Shown here one piece after another: positions 28,255 to 37,137 of a stretch of 64,000 nt of DNA. The DNA comes from Paenibacillus sp. FSL K6-1330 (GTDB lineage: Bacteria; Bacillota; Bacilli; Paenibacillales; Paenibacillaceae), in the NCBI RefSeq assembly GCF_037976825.1, contig NZ_CP150269.1, forward strand, positions 393,001 to 457,000. The letters run 5' to 3'. The notes beneath the pieces are model-generated. The model searched no databases, was not told where the DNA came from, and was given only the letters and a program-made list of their open reading frames with translations. The position numbers and the translations under genes are program-made. Positions within the stretch are counted from its first letter, which is position 1. Every line of letters begins with the position of its first letter.

Positions 28255-29151
28255 ATGCGTCATGTCCGTTTCACTCTTCAGCGCAAGAGTGTGCTGATGG
28301 GCATGCTGTTTACGCTGCCGTGGCTGATCGGATTCATTTTCCTCTTTGCTGTCCCGCTGGCCCAATCTTTTCAATTCAGCCTGCATGAGCTCAAGCTGGG
28401 GGAAAGCGGCCTAGAGCTTGAATATTTGGGTTGGGACAACTACAAGAACGCCTTCTACGTCCATGCGACGTTCAACCGAATACTGACCGAGTCGGTCATC
28501 GGAATGGCTGTGAACGTACCGCTTATCATCTTTTTCAGCCTGTTTATCGCCACCGTGCTGAACCAGAGGTTCAGGGGCCGGTCGATCGCGCGCATGATTT
28601 TCTTCCTGCCGGTTATCGTGTCCACCGGCGTCATCTCCAGCCTGGGATGGGCCGATTACATGTCACAGGCGATCGGGCAGACGCTCGCTGAGGGCGGCTT
28701 CAGCAGTCTCGGCAGCTTCGAGCTGAAAGGCATCCTGTACGATATGGGCATGAACCGGGGGCTCGTCAATTATTTGGCGGACGCAGTCGATCGAATCTAT
28801 GACATCATCAGCTCGTCCGGCGTGCAAATTCTCATTTTTTTGGCAGGGCTACAGTCGATCCCCCCGTCTCTCTATGAGGCATCGCGAATCGAGGGCGCCA
28901 CAGGGTACGAGAATTTCTGGAAAATTACATTTCCGATGATGGCGCCGCTCATCCTGACCAACGTGATCTATACGATCATCGACTCGTTCCTGAACAGCCG
29001 GATGGCCAGCCTACTGAAGGAAACGTCGTTCAAGCTGTTTGATTTCGGCTTGAGCGCTGCAATGTCCTGGATCTATTTCGGCGTCATCGTGCTGCTGCTT
29101 GGTTTGTTCACGGCCGTCATTTCACGCAGGGCGTTTTATTACGATTCATAG
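28255..29151 (+). CDS. Sugar ABC transporter permease (second pair, MalF class)
   Basis: A 298-residue permease with six transmembrane helices. The N-terminal helix is LMGMLFTLPWLIGFIFLFAV and the EAA loop reads SLYEASRIEGATGYENFWKI. It has an inserted stretch (about 140-175) between helices that most homologues share. RBS GGAGGGAAG overlaps the end of the DUF5696 gene. It pairs with the permease at 29258, giving this operon a second importer channel without a dedicated binding protein immediately next to it. Confidence 0.9.
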   Translation: MRHVRFTLQRKSVLMGMLFTLPWLIGFIFLFAVPLAQSFQFSLHELKLGESGLELEYLGWDNYKNAFYVHATFNRILTESVIGMAVNVPLIIFFSLFIATVLNQRFRGRSIARMIFFLPVIVSTGVISSLGWADYMSQAIGQTLAEGGFSSLGSFELKGILYDMGMNRGLVNYLADAVDRIYDIISSSGVQILIFLAGLQSIPPSLYEASRIEGATGYENFWKITFPMMAPLILTNVIYTIIDSFLNSRMASLLKETSFKLFDFGLSAAMSWIYFGVIVLLLGLFTAVISRRAFYYDS

Positions 29152-29226
29152 CGCTGGCTGCCGAATCGGAGCTGCTGTGAGCTTTAGCCAGCGTGGAAGC
29201 TTGAACGGTGCTTGAAGGGAGCTTCC
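29152..29226 (+). other. Two intercistronic hairpins between permeases
   Basis: CGCTGGCT (29152-29159) pairs with AGCCAGCG (29186-29193), and GGAAGCT (29195-29201) pairs with AGCTTCC (29220-29226). No T run follows, so they are more likely mRNA processing or stability elements than terminators. Confidence 0.5.
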
Positions 29227-29257
29227 GCAGCTACACTATATTTGGAGGAGGGGCATC

Positions 29258-30178
29258 ATGCTTGTAACAGCCGCCGGCAAAATCAAGGCTTGGTCATGGG
29301 CATTGTTCCGCACAGTCCTCGTGATGGGCATCGGCTATGTCATCTTGTATCCGATCCTGTTGAAAATTTCACTTGCCCTTCGGGGAAAAGAAGATATTTA
29401 CGATCAAACGATCATTTGGTTTCCGAAGCATGCCACCCTCGACAATCTGGCGTTCGTGCTAGACAAAATGAATTACATGGATGCGCTGCTCAATACAATC
29501 GGCATCTCGGCCATGGCTGCCGTCCTGCAGACGGCTTCCTGCGCCCTGGCGGGTTACGGCTTCGGGCGCTTGAAGTATCCTGGGCAAGGCCTCCTATTTA
29601 TGCTCGTTGTCTTCACGATCATCGTCCCGCCGCAGACGATTATGATTCCGACGTACATGCATTTTCGGTATTTCGATCCGTTGGGGCTTGTAGAGCTGTT
29701 TACCGGCAGACCGGGTGTCAGCCTGCTTGATACCCATTGGCCGTTTGTCTTGTCGTCCATTACGGCGACGGGGCTAAAAAACGGGCTTTACATTTATATT
29801 TTCAAGCAATTTTTCCGCTCACTTCCCGGAGAACTAGAGGAGGCCGCTCTCGTGGACGGCGCAGGTATATTCAAAACTTTCTATCGGGTTATGCTGCCGA
29901 ACGCGATGCCGGCGATCATCACCGTCGTGTTGTTCTCATTCGTCTGGCAGTATAACGATTCATTCTACGTTTCGATGTATTTGACGGATACAAAAGTGCT
30001 GTCGATGCAGCTTGCGTCTTTGCCCGGTTTGCTGGCTGCGGACTCGCCCGAATATATGCTGACCTCTATTCGGTTGAATGCGGGCACCGTACTGGTGATC
30101 ATTCCGTTGATGATCTTCTACTTGTTCTTGCAGAAGCATTTCGTCGAAGGAGTCGAACGCTCGGGCATCGTCGGCTGA
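29258..30178 (+). CDS. Sugar ABC transporter permease (second pair, MalG class)
   Basis: A 306-residue permease with six helices, an EAA loop (ELEEAALVDGAGIFKTFYRV) and the usual C-terminal hydrophobic end (FLQKHFVEGVERSGIVG). The ATG at 29258 follows GGAGGAGGGG. It is the partner of the gene at 28255. The C-terminal motif FVEGVxRSGIVG is typical of LplC/YtcP-type permeases for complex oligosaccharides. Confidence 0.9.
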   Translation: MLVTAAGKIKAWSWALFRTVLVMGIGYVILYPILLKISLALRGKEDIYDQTIIWFPKHATLDNLAFVLDKMNYMDALLNTIGISAMAAVLQTASCALAGYGFGRLKYPGQGLLFMLVVFTIIVPPQTIMIPTYMHFRYFDPLGLVELFTGRPGVSLLDTHWPFVLSSITATGLKNGLYIYIFKQFFRSLPGELEEAALVDGAGIFKTFYRVMLPNAMPAIITVVLFSFVWQYNDSFYVSMYLTDTKVLSMQLASLPGLLAADSPEYMLTSIRLNAGTVLVIIPLMIFYLFLQKHFVEGVERSGIVG

Positions 30179-30254
30179 TCGAATGTCATGATGGATACAC
30201 CCACCGTATTCCGGCTCTGAATGTCGGGTCCAGAATTTATAGGGAGGTAATCTG

Positions 30255-31934
30255 ATGTTTACGAAAAAAAATGGATTTATACTCACGATCATTACCGTCA
30301 TGCTGTTTACCCTTACTCCAAGTGCACTGGCCCAAGAAGAAACTGAAACACCAAGGAATCTGGCGGCTGAATCAAGCTATCAGTTCTCCGCGGCTCCGAA
30401 TGAAAGTTACCCTGACTCCGGAAACGAGTTGACCGATGGGGTATACGAGCCTTTGGAATATGTGAATCCCGGCTGGCAGGGACATCTTCGCGGTATCACA
30501 AGAGAAGTGGTGTTCGATTTGCAGGATTTCAAATCCATTAACGCCATCAAAGCGCATTTTATGCAGGACAGCAATGCGGGAATATTTTATCCCGTAACGG
30601 TTTCGATGTACGTCTCCGATGATGGCCAAAACTGGGGGACGCTGGCACATCGAAATACACAAATTCCATTGTGGGAGCCGGGACCGGCAACCGAACAGTT
30701 CTATATATGGGACGCAGCAGCGGACGGATTGCCGCATCCGAACAAGAACGCTTCATCGGCATATGCGCGTTATGTAAAAATTACGTTTACGACGCAAACG
30801 TGGACATTCCTCGATGAAATTGAAATTTGGGGCAAGGACGGCAAAGCGAAGCATGCGGTTCGGATCAAGCATGAAGAGCCGGCTTATTTGGAACCGGGCA
30901 AAGATACGAACGGCATCCGCGATCTTGTGTTGCTGTACAATGGCTGGTATCCAAACGGAGAAGGCATTTGGACGAAAGATAAAATTATCCCGTACATTAG
31001 TTATGTCGACCAGCAAGGTGAACCGACCGATTGGTTTTATGATGGCGTCCTTTACCTTGGTTTGCTGACCCCAGGCGGGGAACGAAACTTTGGCAGCACG
31101 GCTTTATTTGAAGATTGGCAGTGGTACTTGGACACCACGTTTGGCGCGGACGGCGACATGAAGCATTTGAACGATGCGACTGCAGAAGTCGGTCAAAAAC
31201 TCGGCGATCCAAAGCACCGTACGAAAGTCGTGCTGATGATTCCTAACCCGGACACCGCTACGACGGATTTTGGCGACGTTGATGGCGATGGCATTTCGGA
31301 GAACTTCAATCCCGACCAGGTAGGCGCGGAAGCGGCTCTCCATAACAGACAAAAAGCAGTAAGCTGGTATATGGATCAAGTTAAACAAAGATGGTCAGCG
31401 GCGGGCTACTCCAATCTCGAATTGTCTGGCATGTACTGGCTCGCCGAAAGCGCGTGGCTCGGTGAACAATTTGATGAACCGTTGATCCGGTATACGAGCG
31501 ATCTTGTCCATAGCAATCACAAGCAGAAGTTTTTCTGGATTCCGCATTTTTACGCAAACGGCAGCTTCGCTAAGGAACAGCTTGGCTTTGACGCCGTGGC
31601 TCTGCAGCCGAATCATTTCTTCAACGAAACAGAAGCGACGCGTCTCGAGGATGCGGCCGGGCTTGCCCGCCAGTATGGGATCGGCGTTGAATTTGAAACG
31701 GATGAACGGATGAATACCGATCAGGAGATGCGCAAGCGATTCATCGAATATTTGAATGGCGGCGTCGATTACGGATATATGACCCGTGCCTTCAAAGCTT
31801 ATTATCAAGGCAATACTTCCCTTCTGGACAGCTCAAGAAGCAGCGATCCGACCGTGCGTTCGAATTATGACTTTATGTATCAATTCGTAAAGGGTACTTA
31901 TGTGAAGCAAACGGTGCCCGATCCGGCGGAATGA
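30255..31934 (+). CDS. Secreted DUF4855 protein with discoidin-like N-domain
   Basis: A 559-residue secreted protein: signal peptide ending at ALA-Q (residue about 26), an F5/8-type-C-like beta-sandwich (about 34-195, starting NLAAESSYQFSAAPN and ending FLDEIEIWG), then a DUF4855 domain (about 220-555). In that domain LVLLYNGWYPNGEGIW, VVLMIPNPDTATTDFGD and FFWIPHFYANG suggest a TIM-barrel glycosidase; the conserved Asp/Glu-rich segments are compatible with catalysis but unproven. RBS GGGAGGTAA precedes the ATG. A longer paralogue is at 39852. Likely to trim a polysaccharide outside the cell for the neighbouring importers. Confidence 0.83.
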   Translation: MFTKKNGFILTIITVMLFTLTPSALAQEETETPRNLAAESSYQFSAAPNESYPDSGNELTDGVYEPLEYVNPGWQGHLRGITREVVFDLQDFKSINAIKAHFMQDSNAGIFYPVTVSMYVSDDGQNWGTLAHRNTQIPLWEPGPATEQFYIWDAAADGLPHPNKNASSAYARYVKITFTTQTWTFLDEIEIWGKDGKAKHAVRIKHEEPAYLEPGKDTNGIRDLVLLYNGWYPNGEGIWTKDKIIPYISYVDQQGEPTDWFYDGVLYLGLLTPGGERNFGSTALFEDWQWYLDTTFGADGDMKHLNDATAEVGQKLGDPKHRTKVVLMIPNPDTATTDFGDVDGDGISENFNPDQVGAEAALHNRQKAVSWYMDQVKQRWSAAGYSNLELSGMYWLAESAWLGEQFDEPLIRYTSDLVHSNHKQKFFWIPHFYANGSFAKEQLGFDAVALQPNHFFNETEATRLEDAAGLARQYGIGVEFETDERMNTDQEMRKRFIEYLNGGVDYGYMTRAFKAYYQGNTSLLDSSRSSDPTVRSNYDFMYQFVKGTYVKQTVPDPAE

Positions 31935-32079
31935 GCGTTGATTTCATACGATACGTTATCAATTTGCTCATCCCACTCTCATATCACGCTCGGCTTGATC
32001 AAGTGTCGTCAATATTGCAGCTTTGAGATGCACGCCTGAAGTGATGGTTCAAAAAATCATTAGAAAAGAGGTTGGTTGC

Positions 32080-33351
32080 ATGATGGTATGCACCCTCCAA
32101 ACCTTGTTTCATCGTCACAAGCGGGTCCGTATTGCAGTTGTTGTTGCTGTTTGCAATGCAGCGGTGAAGCTGCTGGCCGGGTTCAGCACTCCAGCATTAG
32201 CTAAAGCAAACGTTACAAGTGCGGTGCATGAGGAAACGGTTGATCTGAAGGTTATGACCTTCAACATTTGGCTTGGGGGAGGCGTTGTGTCTTTCGATCA
32301 AACCGCCGAGGCGATCCGGACAGCCGGAGCCGATATCGTCGGCATCCAGGAGCCAGGTGGCAATCTTGCCGCGCTTGCGCAAAAGCTCGGTTTTTATTAT
32401 GCCGAAGGCCATAACATCATGAGTCGGTTTCCCATTATCAACGCACACCAGCGAGAGTATGTTTACATCGAGGTCAGGCCGGGCAAAGTGGTTGCGATGA
32501 GCAACGTGCATCTGTCTGCGTATCCGTACGGGCCTTATGACATACGGGACGGGAAATCTATACATGATGTGCTGAGCAACGAAAAAAAATATCATATGGC
32601 GGAGATGAAGAGTCGGTTCGAAGTGCTGCCGAACCTTGCGAGCCGCGGACTATCGGTATTTCTTACGGGCGATTTTAACGTGCCGTCCCACCTCGACTGG
32701 ACGAATGCAACAAAAAGCAATCATTTTGGCGTTTCAATCCAATGGCCCGTGTCTGCGAAGCTGCAACAGTTGAATTTCCGCGACTCATACCGTGAAATTC
32801 GCTCGAATCCGGTTAAGCATCCTGCCAATACGTGGACGCCGGGGGAAAACGGACAAATCGGCACGAATGAAGTACATGACCGCATCGATTTTGTGTATGC
32901 GTCGGGACCATCGACTACGCTTGGCAGCAAAATCGTCGGCGAAAACGGGCCCTATTCGGATATTGTGCTTGCGCCTTGGCCGTCCGATCATCGTGCAATT
33001 GTCTCCACATTCCGCGCGCAGCTCGCTCCGACCCCCCATTTGTCGGACAGAGTAACGATATGTACGGATAAGCCGGCATATGCTCAAGAAGAAACTGTGC
33101 TCGTAACATATACGAGCGCATCGGGCAGCAAGGATTGGATCGGCATTTACCAGGAAGGCATAATTCCGGGTATCAGCAATCCGTCGATCGTTTGGAAGTA
33201 TGCAAGCGAAGGGCAGCAGCCGAACGGGACGATCAGCTTCGACTCCTTGAGCCTATCGGCCGGAACTTACGATGCCATACTGCTCGCCGACGACGGATAT
33301 ACTGAATTGGCGCGAACGACATTTACAATCGGGTCGAACGCAGGGCGATGA
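32080..33351 (+). CDS. Secreted endonuclease/exonuclease/phosphatase-family protein
   Basis: A 423-residue protein with a signal peptide (cleavage near ALAKA) and an EEP fold (about 50-320). Visible EEP motifs: MTFNIWLGGG, DIVGIQEP with the metal-binding glutamate, TGDFNVPSHLDW, DRIDFVYASG and WPSDHRAIV with the catalytic histidine. A C-terminal beta-sandwich (about 328-420, PAYAQEETVLVTYTSASGSK and DWIGIYQEG) resembles domains attached to secreted phosphoesterases. Substrates of the family include DNA, sphingomyelin and inositol phosphates; this one cannot be fixed. The start is ATG 32080 after AGAGG; the frame extends upstream to 32023 without a ribosome site. Confidence 0.82.
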   Translation: MMVCTLQTLFHRHKRVRIAVVVAVCNAAVKLLAGFSTPALAKANVTSAVHEETVDLKVMTFNIWLGGGVVSFDQTAEAIRTAGADIVGIQEPGGNLAALAQKLGFYYAEGHNIMSRFPIINAHQREYVYIEVRPGKVVAMSNVHLSAYPYGPYDIRDGKSIHDVLSNEKKYHMAEMKSRFEVLPNLASRGLSVFLTGDFNVPSHLDWTNATKSNHFGVSIQWPVSAKLQQLNFRDSYREIRSNPVKHPANTWTPGENGQIGTNEVHDRIDFVYASGPSTTLGSKIVGENGPYSDIVLAPWPSDHRAIVSTFRAQLAPTPHLSDRVTICTDKPAYAQEETVLVTYTSASGSKDWIGIYQEGIIPGISNPSIVWKYASEGQQPNGTISFDSLSLSAGTYDAILLADDGYTELARTTFTIGSNAGR

Positions 33352-33477
33352 AATGGTGCAGAACACTTACGTTGCATTGAGCTGTTCCAAGGTTTCTCGA
33401 ACTGGAACGTCGATAATCTAAGCTTTATTGCCCTCATCTTGATTACCACGGAGTAACTTACTCTTGTTGCCACGGAC

Positions 33478-33546
33478 AAAACACCTTCAAGATTGTTTCC
33501 ATATCTGACGATATGGTTGCATTTACTTGAAGGTGTTTTTATTTGT
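33478..33546 (+). terminator. Terminator after the EEP gene, with internal hairpin
   Basis: ACACCTTCAA near 33481 pairs with TTGAAGGTGT near 33527 around a 36-base loop that itself contains a second hairpin (CCATAT-CTGACG-ATATGG, 33499-33516). A T run follows. The nested form is unusual but it ends the transcription unit before the regulator gene. Confidence 0.75.
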
Positions 33547-33645
33547 CTCATTCCCTGGGGCCAGTCCTACTGTGTATTCCTGCACTTACTGCAGATCGTG
33601 GACGTATGCTGCAGGCGAATCCGGAAAAATAGAACTTGACGGACA

Positions 33646-33661
33646 AATGAGAACTAGGCAA
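33646..33661 (+). repeat. Short third copy of the leader-repeat core
   Basis: AATGAGAACTAGGCAA is identical to 36059-36074 and shares its first 14 bases with 17177-17190. Here it lies about 20 bp before the regulator's start codon. Flanking sequence is only weakly similar (AATCCGG upstream). Confidence 0.6.
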
Positions 33662-33679
33662 ACAGAAAAGGGGTGCATT

Positions 33680-35968
33680 ATGATAGGACATATTAGTCAT
33701 AAGAGAACTGCCATTGACGAAGGGGGACTGAGGGACATTATGTTCAGATCGACATCCTGGCGCATATTTGTGATAAGCGGCATCTTTTTTGCAATGACCA
33801 TCATACCGCTCTCGTTGTTTCTGGCCAACCGATTTTCGCATTACGCTTATTCCCAGATGGGAACGTTTAATCAGGACCGCATCAACGAAATGGCGGAGCG
33901 GGTCGAGTACATCCTGGCTAAGCTGAAATGGTACAGTCTGACCATGTACGAAGACCGTACCGTGCAAAACTGGATGTATGCTTCCGCCGACGATCTGCTG
34001 CAAAATGCCAGCGCGATGGGGGTGTTGACTAAATATTTATCTAACGAACCTTATATTGAAACCGCTTACTTATTTAGCTTTCGCAAACGTGAGGTGATCG
34101 ACTCCAAAGTTGGGTTGATTCCGTTCGAGGAATTTGCCGATCAGCCGATGCTGCAGCGAATTGAGCGTACTCCCGGGGCCTTCCTGCGTTATTTTGACCA
34201 CCAGATAGGAAATAAATCGTATTTGGCTCTTCAGCTACCCTCGACTCCTGTGCAGAAAAACCGCGATGGGTATCTTGTTGTCCTGTTCGACAAGAAGGAG
34301 CTCCAGAAGCATTTGATCTCAAGCGGTGAAAGAGCGGATACGCTGCTTACTATTGTGGATGATCGAGGAAAATGGATTCTGGGGGAACAGGATGAGCGGC
34401 TTGAGGAGACCATCTATAACATCCAACCGGGAGTGAAGGAAGGTTCATTCGAGTTGAACAGAGCGGGAGGGGCAGCGTTCGTCAACTACGCCCGAATGGA
34501 ATCGTCGGAGTGGACTATTATATCTGTCACTGAAATGAAACAATTTCGCGAAAAGGCAGGGGCATTTAAAACCGTCATCATCGCCTGCTCGCTGCTGCTG
34601 CTCATCGCGCTGCTTCTGGTCGCCTATTGGAATTCGCGCCGTTTCGTCGGACCATTCCGTCGGCTGGCGGATCAACTGCAGCGGAAGCTAGGCGTGAAGG
34701 GGGAGAACGATTACGGCGTCATCGAGCAGGGCGTCGTTATGCTTCGCGATCATTATCCGCTGATCAAGACCGAATATTTGCGGCAATGGCTGTTGCAGGG
34801 CAGGCTGACTGACGGCGCCAGAGCGGCGATTGTCCGCGAATCTTGCCTGCTTGACTATGAGTGGCTTCGATTGGCTGTTATCAAGATCGACTCCTATTAT
34901 GAGATATCCGAGCGGTATGATTTCGTCTCTCGCAAGCTGCTCAAGTATGCAATCGGCAATATCGCAGAGGAGCTGCTGGGCACACCTGAACGGCCGATCG
35001 AGGTGGTCGATTTTGGGACCGACCATCTGGTCGTGCTGGTTGGCACTGTTAGCTCCCTCCCTGATCCCGAGTTGACTAAAGAGCTGAAGGAGCTTAGTCG
35101 TCAAGTCACCCGTCACGTAAAGCTGGACGTGACGATCGCCGAAAGCTCAGCGCGGCGTGTGCATGATGATTTACGCAAAGTATACGACGATATGAACGAG
35201 CTGACATTATTCAAGTTTGTCAGTGGTGATGACAAAATCTACGTTGAACAAGACTTTGAGCGGTATGCCGATTTACAAGCGCCGATCGACTCCGCCGTGC
35301 AAGAAAGCTTGATCCAGACGATTCGCAGCGGCAAAGAGGAGAAGGTGCTGGCCATGCTGGAGGGGGTGTTCACGCGCCTGCAGACGATGAAGTATACCGA
35401 GTGCCAATTCCAATTGAAGCTGCTTCTGTTTGCGATCGTCAAGTCGTTCAGCAAAATGATGTCTATTCAGAGTGTTGAAGGGATTGAGCGCCATTTGAGG
35501 CAGTTCGCCACGCTTACCGAGGTCCGCGAATGGCTGAAGGACGAGACTGGGCGGATTATCCGGCAACTTAGCGACCAAAAGGGATTCAGTCGCAAGGAAA
35601 AGCTGATTGGGGAAATCATCGAGTATGTCCGCTATCATACCCATGACCCGATGCTGTCGGTAGATGATATCGCTGACCATATCGCTTTGTCGGCCAAATA
35701 CGTCCGGCAACTGTTTCACGAACAATATGGCATGCCTCTATCGAATTTCATCTTGAACGAGCGGCTCGGAAAGGTTAAGGAGCTGCTGGAGCAGACCAGC
35801 ATGCAGATCACCGAGATTGCAGAGCAGTCCGGTTTTCAGACGAAAAGCCACTTTTTCACCGCATTTAAGAAAGCGACCGGCATGACGCCAAGCCAATACC
35901 GCGACAGTAAGGCGAGCGAGCGGTTGGAGCGGACGACGCGGCAGATGGGCGGGAACTCTGCGAATTAG
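33680..35968 (+). CDS. Membrane-bound AraC/YesN-type transcription regulator
   Basis: A 762-residue one-component regulator: a transmembrane helix (about 27-48), an extracytoplasmic sensor (about 50-295) of the Cache type, a second helix (about 298-318, ACSLLLLIALLLVAYW), a cytoplasmic linker, and a C-terminal AraC double helix-turn-helix (about 655-755, DDIADHIALSAKYVRQLF then ITEIAEQSGFQTKSHFFTAF). Such proteins sense an extracellular ligand and activate adjacent sugar-transport operons. ATG 33680 follows AAAAGGGG; the frame is open further upstream but into the terminator. It immediately precedes the permease-permease-binding-protein operon it probably controls. Confidence 0.92.
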   Translation: MIGHISHKRTAIDEGGLRDIMFRSTSWRIFVISGIFFAMTIIPLSLFLANRFSHYAYSQMGTFNQDRINEMAERVEYILAKLKWYSLTMYEDRTVQNWMYASADDLLQNASAMGVLTKYLSNEPYIETAYLFSFRKREVIDSKVGLIPFEEFADQPMLQRIERTPGAFLRYFDHQIGNKSYLALQLPSTPVQKNRDGYLVVLFDKKELQKHLISSGERADTLLTIVDDRGKWILGEQDERLEETIYNIQPGVKEGSFELNRAGGAAFVNYARMESSEWTIISVTEMKQFREKAGAFKTVIIACSLLLLIALLLVAYWNSRRFVGPFRRLADQLQRKLGVKGENDYGVIEQGVVMLRDHYPLIKTEYLRQWLLQGRLTDGARAAIVRESCLLDYEWLRLAVIKIDSYYEISERYDFVSRKLLKYAIGNIAEELLGTPERPIEVVDFGTDHLVVLVGTVSSLPDPELTKELKELSRQVTRHVKLDVTIAESSARRVHDDLRKVYDDMNELTLFKFVSGDDKIYVEQDFERYADLQAPIDSAVQESLIQTIRSGKEEKVLAMLEGVFTRLQTMKYTECQFQLKLLLFAIVKSFSKMMSIQSVEGIERHLRQFATLTEVREWLKDETGRIIRQLSDQKGFSRKEKLIGEIIEYVRYHTHDPMLSVDDIADHIALSAKYVRQLFHEQYGMPLSNFILNERLGKVKELLEQTSMQITEIAEQSGFQTKSHFFTAFKKATGMTPSQYRDSKASERLERTTRQMGGNSAN

Positions 35969-35981
35969 CAGGCGGGGTGGC

Positions 35982-36138
35982 GGCGATTGAGAACTGGCCA
36001 GACCAATAACAACCGGCGAACGCTCGCGATTTTAGCCACGCGAGAACCCAATCCGGCCAATGAGAACTAGGCAAGCCGCGCCGTGAATGCTACGATGGCT
36101 CCGTTCGAATCCTGCAAGCCCACAAGAAAGGAGGGACG
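35982..36138 (+). repeat. Leader repeat, copy B
   Basis: Counterpart of 17101-17255 and the likely intact form. A 50-base internal block aligns without gaps to copy A. TGAGAACT occurs at 35988 and again at 36061. It ends at the ribosome site AAAGGAGGG of the permease gene. It begins just after the regulator's stop, so it could carry the operon promoter or an operator for the AraC-type protein. Confidence 0.85.
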
Positions 36139-36142
36139 CTTT

Positions 36143-37078
36143 TTGGAGCGACGGAAAAGGTTCGGGTGGCCGATTGTGCGTGAGCTGTCGCGGAACCGGT
36201 ATTTGTACTTGCTTGCGCTGCCCGGCATTGCGTTTTTGGTCGTATTCGCGTATATGCCCATGCTGGGGCATCTGCTTGCCTTCCAGAATTACCGGCTATC
36301 GGATGGAATATGGGGGAGCGAATGGGTTGGATTTAAAAACTTCGAGTTTTTCTTCAATGGGAAAGACTGGCTACGGGTGACGCTGAATACCGTTTTCCTG
36401 AATGCGCTGTTTCTTCTATCCGGCCTCGGCAGCGCGGTCGTGCTGGCGATCTTCCTGAACGAAATCCGAAACAGGCTGTTCAAGCGAATCACGCAATCCT
36501 TTATTTTTTTACCGTATTTTATTTCATGGCTTGTCGTCAGCATGATGGCCTTGACGCTATTCAGCACATCGGAGGGACTGATTAACCGCGCGCTTGTCGC
36601 CCTTGGCTACGAAGGAGTGGACTGGTATTTGTCGCCTGGCGTATGGCCGTATATCTTAACCATGATTAGCGCCTGGAAGATGGCCGGATATAATTCCATT
36701 ATTTTTTTGGCCGTCATTACGGGCATCTCCGCAGAATATTATGAGAGCGCCCGAATTGAAGGTGCGAGCCGGATGCAACAGATGCTCTACATAACGCTGC
36801 CGTTGATGCGGCCGACGGTGATGGTATTGGCGCTGCTTGGCATTGGCCGTATTTTTTACGGCGATTTTGGCATGATTTACGCGATTATCGGAGATAACGG
36901 CGTACTCTTTCCGACGACAGATGTCATCGATACGTATGCATTTCGGGCGCTGCGGCAGCTGGGTAATTTCAGCATGTCGTCTGCCGTCATCGTGTACCAG
37001 TCCTGCATGGGGCTCGTCACGATTCTGATCTTCAATGCGATCGCGCGCAGGGTGGACGCGGATTCAAGACTATTCTAA
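36143..37078 (+). CDS. Sugar ABC transporter permease, LplB type
   Basis: A 311-residue permease with six helices (LYLLALPGIAFLVVFAYMPM is the first) and an EAA loop (YYESARIEGASRMQQMLYI). The TTG at 36143 follows AAAGGAGGG by seven bases; the frame is open to 36083 but that part is the leader repeat. It is the first gene of a compact permease-permease-binding-protein operon behind the AraC-type regulator, the standard LplB-LplC-binding-protein arrangement. The start of an apparent lost copy of this gene is found at 17262. Confidence 0.92.
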   Translation: MERRKRFGWPIVRELSRNRYLYLLALPGIAFLVVFAYMPMLGHLLAFQNYRLSDGIWGSEWVGFKNFEFFFNGKDWLRVTLNTVFLNALFLLSGLGSAVVLAIFLNEIRNRLFKRITQSFIFLPYFISWLVVSMMALTLFSTSEGLINRALVALGYEGVDWYLSPGVWPYILTMISAWKMAGYNSIIFLAVITGISAEYYESARIEGASRMQQMLYITLPLMRPTVMVLALLGIGRIFYGDFGMIYAIIGDNGVLFPTTDVIDTYAFRALRQLGNFSMSSAVIVYQSCMGLVTILIFNAIARRVDADSRLF

Positions 37079-37085
37079 AAGGGTT

Positions 37086-37117
37086 CGGCGAAACGGGCAG
37101 TGGCCCGGTTCGCCGGG
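37086..37117 (+). other. Intercistronic hairpin
   Basis: GGCGAAACGGGC pairs with GCCCGGTTCGCC (one mismatch) around a short loop directly after the first permease. No T run; probable mRNA structure rather than terminator. Confidence 0.5.
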
Positions 37118-37137
37118 TCATGTAAGGTGTGATCGAC

